A stretch of DNA of 64,000 nucleotides from Alphaproteobacteria bacterium (GCA_020632755.1 JACKEY010000006.1:62001-126000); one strand, 5' to 3'; positions 16,989 to 26,540 are shown, counted from the stretch's first letter. Numbers and translations: made by a program. Notes: generated from the letters alone by a model not told the origin.

Positions 16989-17822
16989 TCAGCCGGCCTG
17001 CTGGGCCCGGGACGCGTCCAGCCGCGCCTGCTCGCGCTGGTACTTGGCGAGGTTGCGCGCGATGAGCTCGTCGGGGTCATGGCCCCGCTCGATCAGGATG
17101 CGGCGGATGATGGAGTCCATCACCTCGAACTTCTCGTCGAGGAAGGCCCCCACCCGATCCGGCGGGTAGGTCGTGTGGAAGTCCACGACGATGTCCAGGG
17201 CGTGCTGGAAGCCCAGCAGGCAGATCGGCTGGTAGCCCTGGTGGCTGCGGCGCTTGCCCCAGCCCGGCTCGACGTCGTGCTCGCGCACGATGCGGCGCTC
17301 CTCGTTCTTGTTGATGCCCATGTCGAGCAGCGGCGCGTTGTAGCGGATGCCGTAGCGCGCGTAGTTCTCGATGTTCTTCTCGCGGGTGACCGACATGCTC
17401 ATCACCGCGTATTCACCACCGACGCTGCTGCAGATGAACGCGTTGGAGATGTTGCGCTCCAGGCTGTAGACGATGGTGTGCGCGGCCATCGACTGCTGGC
17501 AGCCCAGGCACAGGACCCAGTGGCCCTTGTACTTGATGGCGTCGCGCATCACCTTCTTGAAGCCGACCTCGTCCCAGACCGTGGTCAGGTCGATCAGGTG
17601 GTGCTCGAAGCCGTCTTCACCGAGCACGCGGGCCAGGTCCTGGTTGTGCTTGCGGCTCCACTCGTTGAACAGGGCGCCGTACTGGTGCATGTACGTCAGC
17701 AGGTGCGCCTTTCCCTGGCACTTCAGGCCCAGGTAGAGCGCCACCGCGATGGAGTCGAGGCCACCGGAGTAGAGGACCGAGAAGTCCTCCAGGTGGCCAT
17801 ACTCGTCGTAGGTCAGGGGCAT
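16989..17822 (-). CDS. PP-loop (adenine nucleotide alpha-hydrolase-like) ATPase
   Basis: PP-loop pyrophosphatase-type enzyme of 277 aa. The ATP motif SVLYSGGLDSIAVALYL is at residues 15-31, so the signature SGGxDS is intact. A possible metal pair CLGC occurs in VLCLGCQQSMAAH. These enzymes adenylate a carbonyl or carboxyl group before amidation or thiolation, as in QueC, ThiI, TilS and WbpG; this one resembles none of them enough to name. It ends 19 bp from the convergent second radical SAM gene. Shared location with two radical SAM enzymes hints at a modification pathway, but the strand arrangement means it is not in their operon. A GGGAG lies about ten bases before the ATG. Confidence 0.75.
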   Translation of the reverse strand: MPLTYDEYGHLEDFSVLYSGGLDSIAVALYLGLKCQGKAHLLTYMHQYGALFNEWSRKHNQDLARVLGEDGFEHHLIDLTTVWDEVGFKKVMRDAIKYKGHWVLCLGCQQSMAAHTIVYSLERNISNAFICSSVGGEYAVMSMSVTREKNIENYARYGIRYNAPLLDMGINKNEERRIVREHDVEPGWGKRRSHQGYQPICLLGFQHALDIVVDFHTTYPPDRVGAFLDEKFEVMDSIIRRILIERGHDPDELIARNLAKYQREQARLDASRAQQAG

Positions 17823-17903
17823 GAAGCGGTACTCCCGGGACGGCCGCGATGCTACTCGCCGCGAGGCGTCCAGGCGGGCCGCGGGCGGATGTGTCGCAGG
17901 GCC

Positions 17904-19340
17904 TCAGCCGGTCAGCAGGCCGATCAGACCCGCGCTGCACAGTCCGGCGATGGCGGCCGCCGCGAGCAGGTTGAGCACCAGCCCCCGGCGCGCCATCTCT
18001 CCGATCGGCACCCGGTCGGTGCCGAAGACGATGGCGTTGGGGGCGGTGGCCACCGGCAACATGAAGGCGCAGCTGGCGCTGATCGCGGCCGGCGCCATCA
18101 ACAGCGCCGGCTCGGTGCCGGTCGCCACGGCCGTCGCCGCCAGCACCGGCATCAGCAGCGTGGTGGTCGCGGTGTTGCTGGTGACCTCGGTGACGAAGGT
18201 CACGGCCAGGCAGATCACCAGCATCAGCGCCAGCATCGGCAGGTCGACCAGGCCCGCCAGGGCAGACCCCAGCGCCGCGCCCAGGCCGCTGGTCTCGAAG
18301 GCCTTGGCGATGGCGATGCCGCCGCCGAACAGCAGCAGCAGGCCCCAGGGCACCTCGCGGGCTTCGTCCCAGTGCAGCAGGCGGGCGCTCAGCACCCGGC
18401 CCTCGCGGACCCGGGACGGATCCCCGCTCGGCAGGGTGAACAGCAGCACCAGGGCCGCGAAGGCCACCGTCGCGTCCCCGGCTTCCGGCACGTCCAGCCA
18501 CTCGCTCCACCCGCCGAAGGGCGCGGTGCGGGTGACCCAGGCCAGTGCCGTCAGCGCGAAGATGCCCAGCACGCGGGCCTCGTGCGAGCGCAGCGGGCCG
18601 AGTTGCTCGATCTCCGCGGCGGTCTCGCCCTTCGGCAGGCCGCGGACCAGCAGGGCCCAGGCGATGGGCAGCAGCACCGCGACCAGCGGGATGCCGACCA
18701 TCATCCACCGGGCGAAGCCGATCGACCGCCCGGTGACTTCCTCGTAGACCCCCAGGAACACGACGTTGGGCGGCGTGCCCACCGGCGTGCCTAGCCCGCC
18801 GATGCTCGACGCCCACGCGATGCCCAGCAGCAGCGGCACCGCCAGCCGATCGCCGAGCGGGTCCCGCTCCAGGATCGCGACGGCCACGGGCAGCATCACC
18901 AGCACGGTGGCCGTGTTCGAGATCCACATGCTGCAGACGGCGGTGGCCAGCATGAAGCCCAGCACCAGGCGCTTGCGGCCGCCGCCGACCAGCTTGACCA
19001 TGCCGACGGCCAGGCGGCGGTGCGCGCGGCTGGCCGCCATCGCGGTGCTCAGCATGAACCCGCCCATCAGCAGCATGATGAGCGGGTGCCCGTAGGCCGC
19101 GCCGATGTCCTTGTGGCTGAGCACGCCGGCCAGCGGCAGGGCGGCGAAGGGCACCAGCGACGCCGCCGGGATGGGCAGGGGCTCGAGCACCCACCAGGTC
19201 GCCGTCAGGCCGGTGATCGCGGCGGTGGACACCGCCTCGGGGGCCAGGCCGGCGCGCCAGGCGAAGAGCGCCGAGAGCGCGCCGACCAGGGGGCCGGCGA
19301 GCAGCCGCAGCAGGGCGGATCGGGAGGGAGAGGGGGCCAT
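17904..19340 (-). CDS. SLC13/DASS-family anion transporter
   Basis: Inner-membrane sodium-coupled carboxylate or sulfate transporter of 478 aa. The paired helix-hairpin motifs of the DASS family are present: WISNTATVLVMLPV near residue 150 and EVTSNTATTTLLMPVL near residue 385, both SNTxT, which bind sodium and the substrate carboxylate. About eleven hydrophobic segments alternate with short loops, including the family feature HPLIMLLMGGFML. The length is normal for the family. The upstream gap to the divergent-facing neighbours is short (28 bp) and no regulatory motif is obvious. Substrate could be dicarboxylates, citrate or sulfate; the sequence does not decide. Confidence 0.85.
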   Translation of the reverse strand: MAPSPSRSALLRLLAGPLVGALSALFAWRAGLAPEAVSTAAITGLTATWWVLEPLPIPAASLVPFAALPLAGVLSHKDIGAAYGHPLIMLLMGGFMLSTAMAASRAHRRLAVGMVKLVGGGRKRLVLGFMLATAVCSMWISNTATVLVMLPVAVAILERDPLGDRLAVPLLLGIAWASSIGGLGTPVGTPPNVVFLGVYEEVTGRSIGFARWMMVGIPLVAVLLPIAWALLVRGLPKGETAAEIEQLGPLRSHEARVLGIFALTALAWVTRTAPFGGWSEWLDVPEAGDATVAFAALVLLFTLPSGDPSRVREGRVLSARLLHWDEAREVPWGLLLLFGGGIAIAKAFETSGLGAALGSALAGLVDLPMLALMLVICLAVTFVTEVTSNTATTTLLMPVLAATAVATGTEPALLMAPAAISASCAFMLPVATAPNAIVFGTDRVPIGEMARRGLVLNLLAAAAIAGLCSAGLIGLLTG

Positions 19341-19368
19341 CTGCCGGGAGTATGCCCAAGATCCGCGC

Positions 19369-22300
19369 TCAGCCCGCCACGAGCACCCGCTGCTCGCCGC
19401 TGTGGCGCTGGATCGCGACCACGCGGTGGTGCCCGGTGTCGGCCACCAGCAGGAAGTCCCCCGCCGCGCTCAGGGCGCCCGGCGCCGACAGGTCGCCGGC
19501 CACGGTCGAGACCCCGCCGCCCTGCAGGTCCACGCGCTTGACCTTGTGGTTGTAGGTGTCGGCGACGTACAGCGCGTCGCCCGCCAGGGTGATGCCCAGC
19601 GGGTGCTGCATGCGGGCGCCGGACGCCGGGCCGTCGACGTCACCGAAGTCGAACAGGCCCCGCCCCAGCAGGGTCCCGACCGAGTGATCGGCCAGGTCCA
19701 GCGCGCGCACGCTGCTGGTCTCGCTGTCCACCCAGAACAGGTAGCGCCCGGCCAGGCTCAGGCCGGACGGCTGGGCCAGGGCGGCTTCCTGGGCCTGCCC
19801 GTCCACGTGGTCCTCGCGCCCGCTGCCGACGAAGGGCCCGGTGCTGTCGCCCAGAAGCACCCACAGCTGGTGGCTGCCGGCCATGGCGACGAACACGGCC
19901 TCGCCGTCGGCCAGGCCGCTGCCCGGCGGCGCGACCGCGACGTCCCAGGGCGACCGCAGGGCCGTCTGTCGGGCGGGCCCACCGCCGCTGGGGCCGCCCT
20001 TCTGGCCGGTGCCGGCCATGGTCTGCACCGCGCCGGTCGTCAGGTCGATGCGGCGCACCGCGTGGTTGCCGGTGTCGGCCACCCACAGGTGGTCGCCGGC
20101 CCGCGCCAGGCCCTGGGGGTCCTGGAAGCGGGCCAGGGGACCGCGGGCGTCGAGCAGCCCGGGGCTACCGCTGCCGAAGCGCCGCAGCTCGCGCAGGCGG
20201 GGCCAGCCCTCGAGCCCGCGCTCCAGGGCGTACTCGACGACCTGGTGGTTGCCGCTGTCGCTCAGGTAGAGCCGGCCCGCACCCGCCAGGGCGTCGGCCC
20301 CGCGCACCTGGTCGACCGGGTCGGGCCACACGGCGATGCCGCCGGGGTGGCGCAGCGCGCCGGGGCTCGCCGCGGGAAGGGCCAGCGGCGCGGAGTCGGC
20401 GGCCAGCGTGCCCGCCGCGGCGCCTTCGTCCAACAGCCGCTGGACCACCGCGCCCAGCTCGGCGCGGTCGAGCTCACCGCTCTTGCGCCAGGCGATGCGC
20501 CCCTCGGCGTCGAGCACCACGACGGTCGGCCAGCCGCGCACGGCGTAGGCCTGCCAGATGGTGTGGTCGGGGTCGGCGACCACCGGGTGGACGACGTGGT
20601 GGCGGGCCATGGCGTCCGCCAGGAAGGCACGGCCCTTCTCGGCGTCGAACTTGGCGCTGTGCACGCCGATCACCTCGACCGGACGGCCGGCGAAGCGCTC
20701 CTCCACCGCGTGCAGCTCGGGCAGCAGGTGCAGGCAGTTGATGCAGCAGCTGGTCCAGAAGTCGAGCACGACCACCTTGCCCCGCAGCGTGTCCAGGGTG
20801 CGCGCCGCCTGGCCGTCGGCCCCGAGCGGCCCGAGCCAGGCGTCGGCGTCCGCGGGCAGGGCCGGCGCGTGATCCCGGACCGTGCGCCGCTCCTGGCGGG
20901 CCGGGGGCCGGCCGATGCCGTCGAGCTGACGGCCCAGGGCGTCGGCCGTGCGCGCCGGCAGCTGGCAGGTCGCGCCTTCGCACAGGAAGGCCGTGGCGGC
21001 GCCGGGCCGCACCCGCTCGGCCATCCACGGCAGCAGGGCCAGCAGGTCGGGGCCGGCGTCGGGCGGCACGACGGCGGTCACCACGAAGGGCAGGAAGCGC
21101 CGGCGGCGGGCCTCGAGCAGGGCGGCGGTGTCGGGGTCGTCCAGGGCGCCGACGATGCCGAGCTCGGCGGTGCGGCCGGTCAGCCAGGCGGCGGCCAGGG
21201 CTTCCGGGCCCAGCGCCCGGGGCGCCCGCTCCAGCAGCGGGCGGTAGCTGCGGACGATCACCTCGGCCCGGGCGCGCAGGTCGTCCCGCCCGGTCAGCTC
21301 GGCCAGCCGCGCCATCGCCAGCGCCGCGACGCCGTTCGCGCTCGGCTCGGCCCCGCCCAGCATGTGCTTGCTGCGGGCCAGCAGCGGCTCGCCGTCGTGG
21401 CCGGTGAAGAACAGCCCGCCCTCGGTCTCGTCCCAGAACAGCGCGATCAGCTGGTCGCACAGGGCGACCGCGTCGCGCAGCCAGCTCTCGTCGCAGCCCG
21501 CCTCGAACAGGTCGACCAGCGCCTGGACCAGGAAGGCGTGGTCGTCGGCATAGGCCAGGATGTGGCCCGGACGCCCGTCCTTGCCGGTGCGGCGCAGCCG
21601 GCCGTCGACCGTCTGGGTCTCGAGCAGGAAGGCCGCGGCTTCACCGGCGGCGGCGTACCAGCCGGGCTCGTCGAAGATCGCCGCACAGCGCGCCAGGGCC
21701 GAGATCGCCAGCGCGTTCCAGCTGGTCAGCACCTTGTCGTCCAGGCCCGGCCGCACCCGGTCCTCGCGGGCGGCGTAGAGCAGCGGCAGGGCCCGGGCCA
21801 GCAACGCCTCGTCGGCGGCGCTCGCCTCGACCGGTCGGCGCAGCACGCTCGTGCCGTGCTCGAAGGTCCCCGCCGCGGTCACGTCCAGCAGGACCAGCAG
21901 TCGTGCGACCTCCTCGGCCGACAGCTCCTCCTCGACCGCTTCGCGCAGCCCGGCCGGCGTCCAGGCGTAGAACCGCCCCTCCTCGCCCTCGCTGTCGGCA
22001 TCCAGCGCCGACCAGAAGGCGCCGCAGGGGTCGCGCAGCTCGGACAGCAGCCAGCCGACGGTCTCGCGCACCACGCGCTCGTAGCGGGCGTGGCCGGTCA
22101 GGACCCAGGCGTCCGCGTAGAGCGGCAGCAGCTGGGCGTTGTCGTAGAGCATCTTCTCGAAGTGGGGGACGCGCCACTGCTCGTCGACCGAGTACCGGGC
22201 GAAGCCGCCGGCCAGCAGGTCGTACATGCCGCCGCGGGCCATGGCGTCCAGGGTCGCCGTCGCCATGCGCAGGCTGTCCGCGTCGCCGGTCCGGTGGTGG

Positions 22301-22956
22301 TGGGCCAGCAGCACGGCCAGGGTGCCGTGGGGCGGGAACTTGGGGGCGTCGCCGAACCCGGCGTGCACCTCGTCGAACTCGTCCGCGGCCGCGGCGGCCA
22401 CGGTGGACAGCCACAGATCGGCCTCGCCGACGTCGGCGGCGGGGGCGGGCAGCCGGCCGCTGCCGCGCAGGTAGCGGGACAGCTCGGCCGTGACCTGGCG
22501 CAGGCCGGCTTCGTTTCCGAACAGCTCGACGGCGTGGTCCATGACCTGCCGGAAGCTCGGCATGCCGCGGCTCGGCACGGGCGGGAAGTAGGTGCCGCCC
22601 AGGAAGGGCGCGCCGTCGGGCGTCAGGAAGACCGTCATCGGCCAGCCGCCGTGGCCGCCGGTGAAGGCCTGGACCGCCTTCATGTACAGCTCGTCCAGGT
22701 CGGGGCGCTCCTCGCGGTCGACCTTGATGCACACGAAGTGCTGGTTCATGACCGTGGCGGTGGCGGCGTCCTCGAAGCTCTCGCGCTCCATGACGTGGCA
22801 CCAGTGGCAGGCCGAGTAGCCGATGGACAGCAGGATCGGGCGGTGCTCGGCGCGGGCCCGGTCCAGCGCCTCCGCGCCCCAGGGGTACCAGTCGACCGGG
22901 TTGTGCTGGTGCTGGAGGAGGTAGGGGCTGGTCTCGTGGGCGAGGCGGTTGGGCAC
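19369..22956 (-). CDS. YyaL/DUF255-thioredoxin-NHL (NHLRC2-like) fusion protein
   Basis: Single protein of 1195 aa with a GTG start. Residues 1-160 are the DUF255/YyaL thioredoxin-like domain: NRLAHETSPYLLQHQHNPVDW, then SACHWCHVM and GGWPMTVFLTPDG. Residues about 180-670 resemble the six-hairpin glycosidase-like body of YyaL/SPATA20. A second thioredoxin fold follows (VVVLDFWTSCCINCLHLLPEL), whose CCINC motif is that of NHLRC2 proteins. The last 360 residues are an NHL beta-propeller (LYLSDSGNHQVVEYAL, then LWVADTGNHAVRRIDL, then LYVADTYNHKVKRVDL). SPATA20/YyaL and NHLRC2 are normally separate proteins; here they are one chain with no frame break. No signal peptide is seen, so it is probably cytosolic and redox-related. 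Confidence 0.85.
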   Translation of the reverse strand: MPNRLAHETSPYLLQHQHNPVDWYPWGAEALDRARAEHRPILLSIGYSACHWCHVMERESFEDAATATVMNQHFVCIKVDREERPDLDELYMKAVQAFTGGHGGWPMTVFLTPDGAPFLGGTYFPPVPSRGMPSFRQVMDHAVELFGNEAGLRQVTAELSRYLRGSGRLPAPAADVGEADLWLSTVAAAAADEFDEVHAGFGDAPKFPPHGTLAVLLAHHHRTGDADSLRMATATLDAMARGGMYDLLAGGFARYSVDEQWRVPHFEKMLYDNAQLLPLYADAWVLTGHARYERVVRETVGWLLSELRDPCGAFWSALDADSEGEEGRFYAWTPAGLREAVEEELSAEEVARLLVLLDVTAAGTFEHGTSVLRRPVEASAADEALLARALPLLYAAREDRVRPGLDDKVLTSWNALAISALARCAAIFDEPGWYAAAGEAAAFLLETQTVDGRLRRTGKDGRPGHILAYADDHAFLVQALVDLFEAGCDESWLRDAVALCDQLIALFWDETEGGLFFTGHDGEPLLARSKHMLGGAEPSANGVAALAMARLAELTGRDDLRARAEVIVRSYRPLLERAPRALGPEALAAAWLTGRTAELGIVGALDDPDTAALLEARRRRFLPFVVTAVVPPDAGPDLLALLPWMAERVRPGAATAFLCEGATCQLPARTADALGRQLDGIGRPPARQERRTVRDHAPALPADADAWLGPLGADGQAARTLDTLRGKVVVLDFWTSCCINCLHLLPELHAVEERFAGRPVEVIGVHSAKFDAEKGRAFLADAMARHHVVHPVVADPDHTIWQAYAVRGWPTVVVLDAEGRIAWRKSGELDRAELGAVVQRLLDEGAAAGTLAADSAPLALPAASPGALRHPGGIAVWPDPVDQVRGADALAGAGRLYLSDSGNHQVVEYALERGLEGWPRLRELRRFGSGSPGLLDARGPLARFQDPQGLARAGDHLWVADTGNHAVRRIDLTTGAVQTMAGTGQKGGPSGGGPARQTALRSPWDVAVAPPGSGLADGEAVFVAMAGSHQLWVLLGDSTGPFVGSGREDHVDGQAQEAALAQPSGLSLAGRYLFWVDSETSSVRALDLADHSVGTLLGRGLFDFGDVDGPASGARMQHPLGITLAGDALYVADTYNHKVKRVDLQGGGVSTVAGDLSAPGALSAAGDFLLVADTGHHRVVAIQRHSGEQRVLVAG

Positions 22957-23068
22957 GGAGCGTCCGGGAGGCGAGGAGGGGCTCCCGCGGCGGTCCGGAG
23001 GAGGCCCTCGCCGGGTAACCCCGAGGTCGCCGGGTGCCGTCAGGGGAGGCGCCCGGGAGGCGTCGGCC

Positions 23069-25444
23069 TCAGCCCGCGCTCGGCCGCCAGCGACGCAGCA
23101 GCAGGGCGTTGCTGACCACGCTCACCGACGACAGGGCCATCGCCCCGCCGGCGACCACCGGGCTCAGCAGTCCGAGCGCGGCCAGCGGCAGGCCGATGGC
23201 GTTGTAGACGAAGGCCCAGAACAGGTTCTGGTGGATCTTGCGGGTCGTCGCCCGCGACACCGAGATGGCGTCGGCGACCAGCCGCGGGTCGGCGCGCATC
23301 AGGGTCACGGCGGCGGTGTGCATGGCGACGTCGGTGCCGCTGGACATGGCGAAGCCGACGTCGGCGGCGGCCAGGGCCGGGGCGTCGTTCACGCCGTCGC
23401 CGACCATCGCGACGACGCGGCCCTCGGCGCGCAGGGCCTGGACCCGGTCGGCCTTGTCGCCGGGCAGCACCTCGGCGATGACCTCGTCGATGCCGAGCTC
23501 TTGGGCCACCGCGGCGGCGGTGGTGGCGTTGTCGCCGGTCAGCATGACCACGCGCACGCCGGCGGAGCGCAGGGACGCGACGGCGTCGCGGGCGCCCGGG
23601 CGGGGTGGGTCGGCCACGCCGACGACGCCGGCGATGCGGTCGTCGACGGTGACGATCATGACGGTGCCGTGGGCCTGGCCCTGGTCGACCGCCGCCTGCA
23701 GGGCGGGATCCAGCGACAGGCCGCGCTCGGCGGCCCAGCGGGGGCTGCCGAGGGTGATCGCGTGTCCCTCGACCGTCGCCGAGATGCCCCGGCCGGCGGT
23801 GGCCTGGAAGTCCTGGACCGGCGGCAGGTCGGTGCCCTCGGCGGCGCGCAGCAGGGCGCCGGCCAGGGGGTGCTCGCTGCCCTGCTGGGCGGCGGCGGCG
23901 AGTCTCCGCAGCGCCGCGGCGTCGGGCACGGGTCCGTCCGCGGCCAGGGTCAGGTCCCGCAGCGCCGGGCGGCCCTCGGTCAGGGTGCCGGTCTTGTCCA
24001 GGACCACGACGTCGACGGCGTGCGCGCGCTCGAGGGCCGCGGCGTCGCGGATCAACACGCCGGCCCGGGCGGCCGCCCCGGTGCCGACCATCAGGGCGGT
24101 GGGCGTGGCCAGGCCCAGCGCACAGGGGCAGGCGATGACCAGCACGCTCACGGCGGCCAGCACGCTGGCCTCGACCGGGTGGCCGGTCAGCAGCCAGCCG
24201 GCCAGGGCCAGCACCGCGATGGCGATGACCATCGGCACGAACACCGCCGACACCCGGTCGACCGTGCGCTGGATCGGCGCCTTGGCGGCCTGCGCGCCCT
24301 CGACCATGGCGATGATGCGCTCCAGGGCGCTGTCCTCGCCGACGGCCACCGCCTCGATGCGCAGCAGCCCCTCGCCGTTGAGGGTGCCGCCCACCACGTC
24401 GTCGCCGGGCCCGCGCTCGACCGGCATGCTCTCGCCGGTGACCATGTGCTCGTCGACGCTGCTGCGGCCGTCGCGCACCACGCCGTCGACGGGCAGCCGC
24501 TCGCCGGGGCGCACGACCACCACCTCGCCACGACCGACGGCGGCCACGGGCACCTCGACCACGCTGCCGTCGCGCTCGACCCGGGCGGTCTCGGGCCGCA
24601 GGGCCATCAGCGCCTCGATGGCGCGGGTCGTGCTGCGCTTCGCCCGGCGCTCCAGCCACTTGCCCAGCTGGACCAGGGTGATGACCGCCGCGGCGCTCTC
24701 GAAGTACAGGTCGCCGCCGCGGCCGAGCTCCCACAGCGACAGGCCGAAGGCGGCGCTGGTGCCCAGGGCGACCAGCACGTCCATGTTCGCGCTGCCCGCC
24801 CGCAGCGCCTTGAAGCCGGCCACGTAGAACCGGCTGCCGGCCACCAGCTGCACCGGCAGGGCCAGGAGCAGCTGCAGCCAGCCCGGGGGCATCCAGTGCA
24901 CGCCGAGCGGCATCAGCACCATCGGCGCGACCAGCGGCAGGGTCAGCAGGGCCGAGCCCACCAGCATCAGCAGGTCGCGGCGGTCGCGCGCCGCCTCGCG
25001 GGCGTCGCGCTCGGCGCGGGCGTCCCGGGCGTCGGTCGCGGGGAAGGCCTCGTAGCCGGTGGCCTGGACCGCCTCGACCAGGTCGCCCATCGTGACGACA
25101 CCGGCGCGGGCCGCCACGGTGGCGCGCTCGCTCGCCAGGTTGACCTGGGCGGTCACGACCCCCGGCACCTTGCGCAGGGCGGCCTCGACCCGGCCGCTGC
25201 AGCTCGCGCAGGTCATGCCGCCGATGTCCAGGCTGTGCGTGACCGTGGGCACCTCGAAGCCGGCGGCCTCGATGGCGTCGACCAGCACCAGGGGCGTCGC
25301 CCCCTCGGCCAGCCGCACCGTCGCCAGCTCGCGGGCCAGGTCCACGCTCGCCTCGGCCACGCCCTCGGCCCGGCCCAGCGCCTTCTCCAGGCGGGCGGAG
25401 CAGGACGCACAGGTCATGCCCTCGACGGGGACGCGCAGCTGCAT
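23069..25444 (-). CDS. copA: Copper-exporting P1B-type ATPase with two HMA domains
   Basis: Heavy-metal P-type ATPase of 791 aa that pumps Cu(I) out of the cytoplasm. Two N-terminal metal-binding HMA domains each carry GMTCASCS. The membrane metal site is IACPCALGLATP (CPC). The phosphatase loop VTGESMPV, phosphorylation site DKTGTLTEG and hinge GDGVNDAPALAAADVG are all intact, and the C-terminus has the Cu-type SSVSVVSNALLLRRW. The ATG at 25444 starts immediately before the first HMA domain. An alternative start at 25510 would place the coding region across the CsoR-like palindrome at 25462-25478, so it is rejected. Copper-responsive derepression is expected from that site. Confidence 0.95.
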   Translation of the reverse strand: MQLRVPVEGMTCASCSARLEKALGRAEGVAEASVDLARELATVRLAEGATPLVLVDAIEAAGFEVPTVTHSLDIGGMTCASCSGRVEAALRKVPGVVTAQVNLASERATVAARAGVVTMGDLVEAVQATGYEAFPATDARDARAERDAREAARDRRDLLMLVGSALLTLPLVAPMVLMPLGVHWMPPGWLQLLLALPVQLVAGSRFYVAGFKALRAGSANMDVLVALGTSAAFGLSLWELGRGGDLYFESAAAVITLVQLGKWLERRAKRSTTRAIEALMALRPETARVERDGSVVEVPVAAVGRGEVVVVRPGERLPVDGVVRDGRSSVDEHMVTGESMPVERGPGDDVVGGTLNGEGLLRIEAVAVGEDSALERIIAMVEGAQAAKAPIQRTVDRVSAVFVPMVIAIAVLALAGWLLTGHPVEASVLAAVSVLVIACPCALGLATPTALMVGTGAAARAGVLIRDAAALERAHAVDVVVLDKTGTLTEGRPALRDLTLAADGPVPDAAALRRLAAAAQQGSEHPLAGALLRAAEGTDLPPVQDFQATAGRGISATVEGHAITLGSPRWAAERGLSLDPALQAAVDQGQAHGTVMIVTVDDRIAGVVGVADPPRPGARDAVASLRSAGVRVVMLTGDNATTAAAVAQELGIDEVIAEVLPGDKADRVQALRAEGRVVAMVGDGVNDAPALAAADVGFAMSSGTDVAMHTAAVTLMRADPRLVADAISVSRATTRKIHQNLFWAFVYNAIGLPLAALGLLSPVVAGGAMALSSVSVVSNALLLRRWRPSAG

Positions 25445-25461
25445 GGGGACTCCGGACTCGT

Positions 25462-25478
25462 ATACCCCCGGGGGGTAT
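25462..25478. promoter_or_regulatory. CsoR-like copper operator
   Basis: A perfect inverted repeat, ATACCCCC-G-GGGGGTAT, lies 17 bp upstream of the copA start codon. G-tract palindromes of this kind (TACCCCC/GGGGGTA) are the established operators of the Cu(I) repressor CsoR. The match and position are seen directly; binding by CsoR is inference, and no csoR gene is in the window. Confidence 0.75.
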
Positions 25479-25520
25479 GCGGATCCTAGGCCGGATGGGC
25501 CGGACGTCAAGGCGCGCGGC

Positions 25521-26498
25521 TCAGCCCAGCAGCGCCTCCAGCCACTCCCGGAAGGCGTCGGTCTCGAGCAGATCGGCGCCGCGGGCGACCACCTGGACCT
25601 CGATGTCGGCGCGCCAGCGGGCCTCGTCGATGCCGGTCTCGGCCAGGAAGTCCCGCAGGCTGCGCCCGCCGGCTTCGGTCATCGCCTTGCGGGCGGCGTC
25701 GGCGACCTCGTCGCGGAAGCCCTCGCGCCGGCTCAGGCTGCGGGCGATGCCGGCGCCCGTGGCGACCAGGCTGTCGGGATCGATCTTCTCGAGCTCGTCG
25801 GCCAGGGTGCGCAGCTCGGTGTGCAGCAGGGTGTCGACGATGTGCACCCGGTAGCGGCCGTACTGGTCGGCGTAGGCCGGGTCGCACAGGTGGTCGGCGA
25901 CCTGGATCATCACGCGGCCCATGGCCTGGTCGACGAAGTCCTTGACCCGGTCTTCGGCCTGGTGCTCGAGTTCGGCGCTGATGCCCTTGGCCAGGCCCTC
26001 GCCCAGGGTCTTGAGCCGCGACAGCCCGCCGCCGCGCTGGCCCAGGCCCAGCCGCCCGGCGGCCTGGGTGACGGCGTTGTTCTGGGACAGGTGGGCCAGC
26101 TTCTTGCCGTAGCTGGTGACGGCCTTGGTCACGACCTCGCGGAACACGCTGCGCATGGCGTCGTGGTCCAGCAGGGCGCCGACCAGCTCGCGGTCCCAGA
26201 CGATCGGTCGGCCCAACGCGTCGCGCAGCGGATCGACGACCTCGGCGGGGGCGCGCTGGCCCAGGGTGCCGTCGGGCACGCGGGAGCGCAGGCTGTCGAT
26301 CTGCTCGCGCAGCCAGGCCTCGGGCCGCTCGCCGCTGCCGGCGGTCTCGAGCGCGGCGATGACCTGGTCGGCCACGAACTCGGGGTCGAGCAGGCTGTCG
26401 ACCGGGCGGGTCAGCAGGTCGTCGACGACCAGGGTCACGAGGGACGCCAGGGCGCCGCCCTGCAAGCGGGCCAGGACCTGGTCGGGGGTGGCGGGCAT
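25521..26498 (-). CDS. Hypothetical helical protein upstream of copA
   Basis: Unrecognised cytosolic protein of 325 aa, almost entirely predicted alpha-helical (for example SLVTLVVDDLLTRPVDSLLD and AELEHQAEDRVKDFVDQAM). It has no signal peptide, membrane segment or catalytic motif that I recognise. It is on the same strand as copA, ending 76 bp before the copA start. The copA operator lies in that gap, so the two are probably not one regulated unit. It lies 42 bp downstream of the helicase gene and may be co-transcribed with it. Confidence 0.6.
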   Translation of the reverse strand: MPATPDQVLARLQGGALASLVTLVVDDLLTRPVDSLLDPEFVADQVIAALETAGSGERPEAWLREQIDSLRSRVPDGTLGQRAPAEVVDPLRDALGRPIVWDRELVGALLDHDAMRSVFREVVTKAVTSYGKKLAHLSQNNAVTQAAGRLGLGQRGGGLSRLKTLGEGLAKGISAELEHQAEDRVKDFVDQAMGRVMIQVADHLCDPAYADQYGRYRVHIVDTLLHTELRTLADELEKIDPDSLVATGAGIARSLSRREGFRDEVADAARKAMTEAGGRSLRDFLAETGIDEARWRADIEVQVVARGADLLETDAFREWLEALLG

Positions 26499-26540
26499 CG
26501 GCGCTCCGGGGATCGCCCGATGCCTATCGAGTTCGGACCC

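Noticed and set aside
19105..23115. A 1336-codon open frame on the plus strand opposite the YyaL-NHL fusion
   Set aside because: It mirrors the codon phase of the real minus-strand gene, has no domain or motif, and has the His/Gln/Gly/Val-rich composition typical of antisense frames in G+C-rich DNA.
25445..25510. Longer CopA N-terminus from a start at 25510
   Set aside because: The extra residues would be encoded across the perfect operator palindrome and do not belong to an HMA domain.
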